Positions 1 through 4,641 of a DNA stretch of 5,913 bases are shown one piece after another. Under the pieces are notes generated by a model. That model was not told where the DNA came from and did not search any database. It was given only the letters and a program-made list of their open reading frames with translations. The stretch's first letter is position 1, and each line of letters begins with the position of its first letter. Source of the stretch: Ardenticatenia bacterium (lineage in GTDB: Bacteria; Chloroflexota; Anaerolineae; Aggregatilineales; Ch27); assembly GCA_026983935.1 (NCBI GenBank), contig JALSTC010000001.1, forward strand, positions 1 to 5,913. The letters run 5' to 3'. The translations under genes and the position numbers were made by a program.

Positions 1-133
1 CCGCATCCAGAATACGCTTTCTCAGGTGGTGGCTGCGCACCATGCTGCTCACATGCAGGTCTTCCAGCGCGATGCGGTCATCCTGCGGATCATCGCTGTT
101 TACACCTGGGGCAATTCTATCAGACTGCAGCGT
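1..133 (-). pseudogene. Decayed TnpB (IS200/IS605 family) fragment, runs off the window
   Basis: Read on the minus strand, the frame open from 133 to the window edge contains RIALEDLHVSSMV followed by RSHHLRKRILDA. This closely resembles the second RuvC motif of TnpB, the RNA-guided nuclease of IS200/IS605 elements, where a catalytic Glu sits in a (V/A)xEDLxVxxMVxxHHL-like stretch. The Glu codon is at 64-62. The frame is closed upstream by a TGA at 136-134, and the stretch between this stop and the motif (about 20 codons) does not look like TnpB, so the N-terminal wedge, REC and first RuvC Asp regions are absent. The rest of the gene lies beyond position 1, so I cannot say whether the C-terminal zinc ribbon and last RuvC Asp survive. 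Repeat copy A lies just upstream on the same strand, which would suit a left end followed by an internally deleted tnpB. Recognition rests on one motif read by eye. Confidence 0.65.
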
Positions 134-158
134 TCAAAGAAAGGATGGCAGCGCTTCA

Positions 159-203
159 TCCCCACGACTAAAGCCGGGGGCTTTCACGCCGATTTTTCGG
201 TAA
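159..203 (-). repeat. IS200/IS605-end-like hairpin repeat, copy A
   Basis: This 45-bp unit matches copy B (4550-4594) at 40 of 45 positions in the same orientation. Read on the minus strand it starts with TTAC, then a small hairpin CCGA-AAAA-TCGG, then GAAAGCCCC and an imperfect palindrome in which CCCC (180-177) pairs with GGGG (163-160) and CGGC pairs with GUCG around a UUUA loop, leaving one unpaired T at 164. Hairpins of this CCCC...TGGGG form, with a bulged T and next to a TTAC-like tetranucleotide, are typical of IS200/IS605 ends, where the single-stranded hairpin is bound by the Y1 transposase; RE hairpins also form the 3' end of TnpB guide RNAs. The tnpB-like fragment at 133-1 supports this origin. 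Whether this is a left or right end cannot be decided here. It probably ended the transcription unit's original downstream context. Confidence 0.7.
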
Positions 204-216
204 TCCATGCAGCCAT
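184..216 (-). pseudogene. 10-codon ORF with good Shine-Dalgarno, possible 5' stub of a gene cut by the repeat
   Basis: Downstream of sufU, ATG at 216 opens MAAWITEKSA and stops at TGA 186-184. It is preceded at 6 nt by GGAGG (227-223), a stronger ribosome site than those of sufS or sufU. Only the first four codons and one base of the fifth lie before the TTAC where repeat copy A begins, and the stop codon is inside the repeat. A plausible reading is that a third gene once followed sufU in the operon and was broken when the element inserted. I cannot assign a product from so few residues. It could also be chance: an alternative ATG at 208 gives a 24-codon frame running wholly through the repeat. 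Confidence 0.25.
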
Positions 217-219
217 CGG

Positions 220-227
220 CTCCCTCC
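220..227 (-). promoter_or_regulatory. Orphan Shine-Dalgarno downstream of sufU
   Basis: The minus strand reads GGAGGGAG 11 bases after the sufU stop codon (241-239), followed by ATG at 216. No full-length gene follows it, only the 10-codon ORF ending in repeat copy A. A strong unused ribosome site here suggests that the operon formerly continued past sufU. Confidence 0.4.
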
Positions 228-238
228 AGATGATGGAT

Positions 239-649
239 TCAGCGCTGTTCCTCGTCTTCCTCTTCCTCGCCGGGCCAGCCGTGCAGACCGTAAGCGCCCG
301 CTTTGAGCACCTTCAGGGCCAGCAGCGCACACTTCAGCCGGACGGGTGTCAGCGGAATACCCAGCATTTCCAGCACATCCTCTTTGCTGAAGTGCCGCAG
401 TTCTTCCAGCGTTTTACCGATCATCTGTTCGCCGAGCATCGAGGCCGATGCCTGACTGATGACGCAACCTTCACCGTCCCAGCCAACCGCTTTGACACGC
501 CCTTCTTCATCCAACTGCACAGTCAGACGCAGACGATCGCCGCACAGCGGATTATCTTCTTCATAGTCAATGTCGGCGGGTTCCAGTATGCCGCGATTGC
601 GCATATTCTGCCCGTGATCAATGATCAACTCACGGTAAAAATCATCCAT
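239..649 (-). CDS. sufU: SufU, zinc-dependent sulfur acceptor / Fe-S assembly protein
   Basis: The 136-residue protein is a NifU/IscU-fold SUF partner that accepts persulfide sulfur from SufS in the cytoplasm. The N-terminus (FYRELIIDHGQNMRN) matches the family helix. The three conserved cysteines are C36 in NPLCGD (with D38), C62 in GEGCVISQASAS and C107 in RLKCALL; C36/D38/C62/C107 correspond to the zinc ligands of Bacillus SufU. The spacing C62-C107 is 45, whereas Bacillus SufU has 62, so the characteristic SufU loop of about 17-20 residues is missing and the spacing is IscU-like. The segment before C107 (PLTPVRLKC) resembles IscU LPPVK only partly. The C-terminus ends in an acidic run (EEEEDEEQR). 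ATG 649 lies 18 bases after the sufS stop, with GAGGGGGAG ending 11 nt upstream. It is surely co-transcribed with sufS. Confidence 0.93.
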   Translation of the reverse strand: MDDFYRELIIDHGQNMRNRGILEPADIDYEEDNPLCGDRLRLTVQLDEEGRVKAVGWDGEGCVISQASASMLGEQMIGKTLEELRHFSKEDVLEMLGIPLTPVRLKCALLALKVLKAGAYGLHGWPGEEEEDEEQR

Positions 650-660
650 TGGTGTCTGTT

Positions 661-668
661 CTCCCCCT
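661..668 (-). promoter_or_regulatory. sufU ribosome binding site overlapping the sufS stop
   Basis: The minus strand reads AGGGGGAG with its first A being the last base of the sufS TGA codon (670-668). The spacer to the sufU ATG (649-647) is 11 nt, somewhat long. The overlap with the sufS stop suggests translational coupling of the desulfurase and its sulfur acceptor. Confidence 0.55.
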
Positions 669-1912
669 CAAAACGAGAAGACTTCCTTTGCTTTGTAGAG
701 CGCTTCGATCAGCGCATCCACTTCCTGCATCGTATTGTACAGGTAAAAACTGGCGCGCGTCGTCGCCACCAGCCCAAACCGTTCATGCAACGGCATCGCG
801 CAGTGGTGACCGGCCCGGACTGCCACGCCTTCAGCGTCGAGAAGCTGGGCGATGTCGTGGGGATGCATTCCATCCATTGTAAATGCGGCCACCGCACCCT
901 TCCGGCTGGCATCTGGGCCGTAGACCGTCAGACCGGGAACTTCTGCCAATCGCTCCAGCGCATATGCCGCGATTTCCTGTTCGTAGGCGTGAATTCTATC
1001 CATCCCAACTGCCGAAAGGTAGTCCACCGCTGCCCCCAGGCCAACCGCCTGAGCGATGCCGGGCGTGCCTGCCTCGAATTTGTACGGGAGCTCGTTCCAT
1101 TCACTGCCGCCGAAACGCACACGGCGGATCATGTCGCCGCCGCCCAGAAACGGCGGCATCGCTTCCAGCAGCGAACGCCTGCCATATAACACCCCGACGC
1201 CCGTCGGGCCGAGCATCTTGTGCCCGCTGAAAGCCAGGAAATCTGCATCCAGCGCCTGTACGTCCACAGGCAGATGGGGGACGCTCTGAGCACCGTCCAC
1301 CAGCACCAGCGCCCCGGCACTGTGTGCATCCCGAATGATCCGCTCAATTGGGTTTATCGTGCCCAGCACATTCGACATGTGGGTGATCGCCACCAGCTTG
1401 ACCGGATGCTCCTGCAGGAAACGATCGAAAGTGTCCATATCCAGCAGGCCATCATCGCGCACAGGCACAACAAGCAGATCGAACCCCTTTTCCTGAGCCA
1501 GAAGCTGCCAGGGAACGATGTTCGAATGATGCTCCATCTCACTGATCAGCACAGCATCGTCCGGACCGAGATTTACCCTGCCCCATGTCTGCGCCACCAG
1601 ATTGATGCTCTCCGTGGTGTTGCGCGTAAACACGATCTCCCGCCAGGAAGCCGCATTGATGAAGGCCCTGATCTTTTTCCGGGCCTCTTCATAGGCATCT
1701 GTAGCCGCCTCGCTCAACTGGTAGATTCCCCGGTGAACATTGGCGTTTTGCTCACGATAGTAATGATCAACGGCTTCGATCACCTGCCGGGGCTTTTGAC
1801 TGGTGGCTGTGCTGTCCAGATAGACCAGCTTCACGCCGGGACGGACTTCCTGCGCCAGAATCGGAAAATCCCGGCGAATGGCCTCAACATCCAGTAGTGT
1901 GCTACGAGACAT
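668..1912 (-). CDS. sufS: SufS, PLP-dependent cysteine desulfurase (group II)
   Basis: The 414-residue enzyme releases sulfur from L-cysteine as a persulfide, giving alanine, and hands it to SufU. Visible fold-type I aminotransferase features, numbered from ATG 1912, are H129 in EMEHHSN (stacks on PLP), D206 and Q209 in VDGAQS, the Schiff-base K232 in SGHK, catalytic C371 in RAGHHCAMP, and R386 in TRASFYLYNT. H352 in MHPHD lies 19 residues before the catalytic Cys, like Bacillus SufS His342, which takes a zinc ligand place in SufU; this fits the neighbouring sufU. The family motif LDNAATSQKP is here LDSTATSQKP. A frame extension to GTG 1930 exists, but ATG 1912 is preferred: GGAG lies 7 nt upstream and the protein then starts MSRSTLLDVEAIRRDFPIL, normal for the family. 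The gene begins 24 bases after the membrane protein stop, so the two are likely co-transcribed. Confidence 0.95.
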   Translation of the reverse strand: MSRSTLLDVEAIRRDFPILAQEVRPGVKLVYLDSTATSQKPRQVIEAVDHYYREQNANVHRGIYQLSEAATDAYEEARKKIRAFINAASWREIVFTRNTTESINLVAQTWGRVNLGPDDAVLISEMEHHSNIVPWQLLAQEKGFDLLVVPVRDDGLLDMDTFDRFLQEHPVKLVAITHMSNVLGTINPIERIIRDAHSAGALVLVDGAQSVPHLPVDVQALDADFLAFSGHKMLGPTGVGVLYGRRSLLEAMPPFLGGGDMIRRVRFGGSEWNELPYKFEAGTPGIAQAVGLGAAVDYLSAVGMDRIHAYEQEIAAYALERLAEVPGLTVYGPDASRKGAVAAFTMDGMHPHDIAQLLDAEGVAVRAGHHCAMPLHERFGLVATTRASFYLYNTMQEVDALIEALYKAKEVFSF

Positions 1913-1918
1913 CAATAC

Positions 1919-1922
1919 ACTC
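1919..1922 (-). promoter_or_regulatory. sufS ribosome binding site that decides the start
   Basis: GGAG on the minus strand is followed after 7 nt (TGTATTG) by ATG 1912. It lies inside the extension that would result from GTG 1930, for which no comparable site is seen, so ATG 1912 is the better start. Confidence 0.7.
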
Positions 1923-1936
1923 CATTTCACATGCCG

Positions 1937-4525
1937 TCACCGATCGGCAGGTGACGACACAGGATAGTCCTGCAAATACAACATTCGATCCCCGGCACCG
2001 GGGCGATCACTATACACGGGCAGCCGGGTCAGGTCTGGATAGGTATAGAGGCCGGTGTAAAGGCGATAAGACCCCGGCTCCAGCATCGCAGGATCAAAGG
2101 TTAACACAGCATCCTGAAAAGCAAATCCCCTATCAGGCCACCGCGACGTTGGCATGTCCGGACCACCCAGCAGGCCGTCCCACTGTGCCACAAGCCCGTT
2201 ATCAGAATCTAACATATGGACGAACATCGTATAATCTGCCCGTCCATCACCCAGCGCCTGCCAGTACAGGCGCAGGTCACAGCGCCCCACCGTTGTCTCA
2301 CACTGCACATCCGCGCTTACAAAGCGCATCGTATCGCCAAACAAGACGCCTCGCGCCTGATCTTCATCATCAAAAACGAAGCGAGGACTCCGAACCAGTA
2401 CACGCCGGCATCCCGGTTCATCTGGCAGGCGTGTGCAGTCATCCGACTCCGGCTCCACCTGAAAACGCACCTGCTGGAAACCGGCAGCGGGGCGATACAC
2501 CGACGACCGCCAGCTCACCAGTGCCGCGTTATCCGCTGGCAGCCAGAAGCTTTCCGTCAGGGAATCCGCCAATGACAGATGCAGCCAGCGATCCAGCAGC
2601 CAGGGTGCAGCGTCAAACTGCCAGTAGCCTTCCTGTGCGTCGGGTATATAAAACGCAATAGTGATCGCGTTATCGGCCCAACGCGACGAGGACTCGCCGG
2701 TATCCCACCCGCCCTGAACAGTATACACCGGCACATCCCGCAAAGTCCTCTCCGCCTCCGGGACTTCAAAGATCGTCACCCGTGTATCCTCGTAAACCGG
2801 CGGGCCAAGCAATCCGACAAGATGCGCCGCCATTAATTCCCCATCACCAAAGTCGCGGTGCACGACAACAACAGACGCCCCGACTGCCCGCAAAATCCCC
2901 GCCTGCTGCGCCGGCGTCATGGCAGGCATAAAGCCTTCTCCCTCTTCAGCAGGCGGCAGTGCTGCCGTGTTGACCAGCGCCAGCATGGCCGGGTTGGCAG
3001 GCGTGCTGCGTACGACGTGCCCGGCCAATACAGGCTGATGATGCGCCGTCTGATCATACAGCAGCCAGCGTGTCACGAAAAAATCATTTGCGGGCAAATT
3101 CAGCACAGGCCGCACAATCCCCTGGGCCGCTTCTTCCGCCAGCACGTCAAAGTAGCGAGGCCGGGGCGCTTCCGTCGTCGGGAACAGAGCGAACGGCTGA
3201 TACTCCACCATCACAAGCACAGCCAGCCCAACCAGCACACCACCACGCCACAAGGCTCGCCGCACAAGCGGCAGGCGATCGGTCAGCGCCGCGTAACCCA
3301 GTGAAGCCAGGACCGCCACCGCCACCGCCGTGACCATATTCAATCGGCCCGGTGTGCGTCCCATGCCCAGACCGGGGATCAGGCTGTACAGCGCATACGG
3401 CAGCGCAATGTGAGTCGTCACCCCGCCTTCTACTGGCAGTGTGACAATCCGATCGGCAACCTTGAGCACCGGGCCAAGCGACAGCACCATGCCGGTTATC
3501 CCTGCCAGCAGCCAGAGCTTCGCTTCCGCCCGACGCAGCCAGATCGCAGCGCCCGCGAGGGCCGACGCCGTCATGCCCAGATAGGCCGACGCCTCAATGA
3601 TATTGTCACCCAGCACATCCCAGGCCCAGGCGGGATACAACCCCAACCGCCCCAGCACCGGGCCAAAAGGACTGGGCGTGACAAACGCCAGCAGATCGGC
3701 ACTGTAACGCACCACACCGACTTCCCGCAGATTCTCAATGCGGCCCGTCACAAACCCTTCCAGCAACGGCATGTACAGAATCAACACACCGAGCACCGCC
3801 ACCAATGCCAGCGTCACAACCGCCGGGAGCCACAGCCGCCAGCGCCGCCGCTGACGCCATAGCGTGCCTCCACCCAGAACAACAGTCAAAGGGATCAATT
3901 CATAGGCGAGATTCGTGGGATATGTTCCGGCGGCAAGCACAAAAAACAGGCCGCTCAACACTCCCCTGCGCCATGTGGGACCGCGCCACAATCTGACCAG
4001 ACTCCAGACGTAAAGCAGCAGCCAGTAATTGGTGAGCAGAGTCAGGTGCCCGGCCACGGCATGTCCCAGCCGCGTGGGGAACGCCATCATGATCAGGCCG
4101 CCCAGCAGCGCCGCATCCCACCGACCGGTCAGCTCCCGGCAGAGCAGATACGCCGCCAGACCGGTCAGCACAAAACTGGCAAGGAACGTCAGATTATAGG
4201 CAATCAGCGGCGGGAAAAGCAGCGAAAAAGGCAGTCCGGCAAGATGCGCCATCGGAGCAGCCCATTCCACGGGGCTGAAGAAACCATCCGGATAGGCCAG
4301 AAGCGGCTGGAAAGCCGGGTGCAGCCCCCGCAGCAGCGCCTCTTTTGCCCACCAGATCAGACGGACGGCTTCGAAGGCATCACCATACGGTGCACCGGCA
4401 GCATGCGTGGAAAGCTGCGTGATAAGCGGATAGGTCAGGCCCAGCGCCGCTGTGAGGAAAAACACCGCAGCCAGCACGCCATGCCTGACCCATCCAACCT
4501 GCCATAATCGTCGAAAATGGCCCAA
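1937..4525 (-). CDS. Large multi-pass membrane protein, GT-C-glycosyltransferase-like, with extracytoplasmic C-terminal domains
   Basis: Function is unknown. From TTG 4525 the protein has 862 residues. The first about 440 are membrane-embedded with roughly ten or more hydrophobic segments; TM1 (about 16-38) is followed by a loop with GDAFEA (Asp49), the place where GT-C enzymes carry an acidic catalytic residue. RTPGRLNM precedes a late TM segment, reminiscent of the R-x-P-x-RF motif of related membrane proteins. A soluble region follows, and the last about 133 residues (730-862) form a beta-rich module with LYWQAL, DYTMFVHMLD, PTSRWPD and LEPGSYRLYTGLY, which I associate with Chloroflexota GT39-like proteins. 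Two close Cys pairs (CTRLPDEPGC, CETTVGRC) may be disulfides. The frame opens further up to GTG 4621, but those extra 32 codons cross repeat copy B and lack a ribosome site; AAGGAG (4542-4537) lies 11 nt before TTG 4525. GTG 4537 overlaps that site. It sits between sufD and sufS; no link to Fe-S assembly is evident. A lipid-linked sugar transferase role is inference. Confidence 0.75.
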   Translation of the reverse strand: MGHFRRLWQVGWVRHGVLAAVFFLTAALGLTYPLITQLSTHAAGAPYGDAFEAVRLIWWAKEALLRGLHPAFQPLLAYPDGFFSPVEWAAPMAHLAGLPFSLLFPPLIAYNLTFLASFVLTGLAAYLLCRELTGRWDAALLGGLIMMAFPTRLGHAVAGHLTLLTNYWLLLYVWSLVRLWRGPTWRRGVLSGLFFVLAAGTYPTNLAYELIPLTVVLGGGTLWRQRRRWRLWLPAVVTLALVAVLGVLILYMPLLEGFVTGRIENLREVGVVRYSADLLAFVTPSPFGPVLGRLGLYPAWAWDVLGDNIIEASAYLGMTASALAGAAIWLRRAEAKLWLLAGITGMVLSLGPVLKVADRIVTLPVEGGVTTHIALPYALYSLIPGLGMGRTPGRLNMVTAVAVAVLASLGYAALTDRLPLVRRALWRGGVLVGLAVLVMVEYQPFALFPTTEAPRPRYFDVLAEEAAQGIVRPVLNLPANDFFVTRWLLYDQTAHHQPVLAGHVVRSTPANPAMLALVNTAALPPAEEGEGFMPAMTPAQQAGILRAVGASVVVVHRDFGDGELMAAHLVGLLGPPVYEDTRVTIFEVPEAERTLRDVPVYTVQGGWDTGESSSRWADNAITIAFYIPDAQEGYWQFDAAPWLLDRWLHLSLADSLTESFWLPADNAALVSWRSSVYRPAAGFQQVRFQVEPESDDCTRLPDEPGCRRVLVRSPRFVFDDEDQARGVLFGDTMRFVSADVQCETTVGRCDLRLYWQALGDGRADYTMFVHMLDSDNGLVAQWDGLLGGPDMPTSRWPDRGFAFQDAVLTFDPAMLEPGSYRLYTGLYTYPDLTRLPVYSDRPGAGDRMLYLQDYPVSSPADR

Positions 4526-4536
4526 CGGTCGCTTCA

Positions 4537-4542
4537 CTCCTT
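4537..4542 (-). promoter_or_regulatory. Probable ribosome binding site of the membrane protein gene
   Basis: AAGGAG on the minus strand immediately follows the GTCAC (4547-4543) that ends the repeat-like region. The first in-frame start with room after it is TTG 4525 (11 nt spacer). The next in-frame options are GTG 4537, which overlaps the site, and GTG 4477 at the edge of TM1. The spacing is not ideal, so the exact start stays uncertain. Confidence 0.45.
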
Positions 4543-4549
4543 GTGACGC

Positions 4550-4594
4550 TCCCCATGCCTGAAGGCGGGGGCTTTCGCGCCGATTTTTCGGTAA
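4550..4594 (-). repeat. IS200/IS605-end-like hairpin repeat, copy B
   Basis: This copy lies between sufD and the membrane protein gene, in direct orientation to copy A (159-203), with 40 of 45 bases identical. On the minus strand it starts TTACCG, forms CCGA-AAAA-TCGG, then GAAAGCCCC with a palindrome pairing CCCC (4571-4568) with GGGG (4554-4551) and GCC (4566-4564) with GGC (4559-4557) around a UUCA loop, with T4555 unpaired. Similarity to copy A stops exactly upstream of TTAC. Downstream, GTCAC at 4547-4543 resembles the TCAC at which some IS200/IS605 right ends terminate. No tnpA or tnpB lies beside this copy, so it is a solo end, a MITE-like derivative or a REP-like unit. It sits in the untranslated leader of the membrane gene and may affect expression of the downstream genes. 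Confidence 0.7.
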
Positions 4595-4604
4595 GAAGTT
4601 ACCG
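4589..4604. repeat. Small palindrome spanning the TTAC boundary of copy B
   Basis: The minus strand reads CGGTAA-CTTC-TTACCG, a perfect 6-bp stem with a 4-base loop. It shares bases with the CCGA-AAAA-TCGG hairpin of copy B, so the two folds exclude each other. Copy A has no such inverted TTAC upstream. It may be incidental, or reflect the insertion site. Confidence 0.35.
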
Positions 4605-4641
4605 GCGACCCAGTGTACCACGTCTACGGGAGGGCGACTGC

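Noticed and set aside
112..140. Possible minus-strand promoter with extended -10 TGATAGAAT at 121-113
   Set aside because: No convincing -35 at the right distance, and no intact gene follows; it lies within the decayed element.
159..203. Rho-independent terminator after sufU
   Set aside because: The stem is GC-rich, but no T run follows it in the direction of transcription; the T5 lies on the opposite strand as part of the AAAA-loop hairpin.
137..208. 24-codon minus-strand frame from ATG 208 through repeat copy A
   Set aside because: It is a translation of the repeat (DYRKIGVKAPGFSRG), as expected for any frame open through it, with no sign of being a protein.
26..1189. Long plus-strand open frame (387 codons) opposite sufU and sufS
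   Set aside because: It is antisense to two unmistakable genes, shows no domain-like motif, and its content (Gln, His, Arg rich) is what the reverse of these codons gives.
1220..2661. Plus-strand open frames 1220-1897 and 1897-2661
   Set aside because: They lie opposite sufS and the membrane protein gene and have no recognisable motif.
4522..4641. Promoter for the membrane protein gene in the sufD downstream gap
   Set aside because: Most of the gap is repeat copy B, and I see no -35/-10 pair that would stand out from background.
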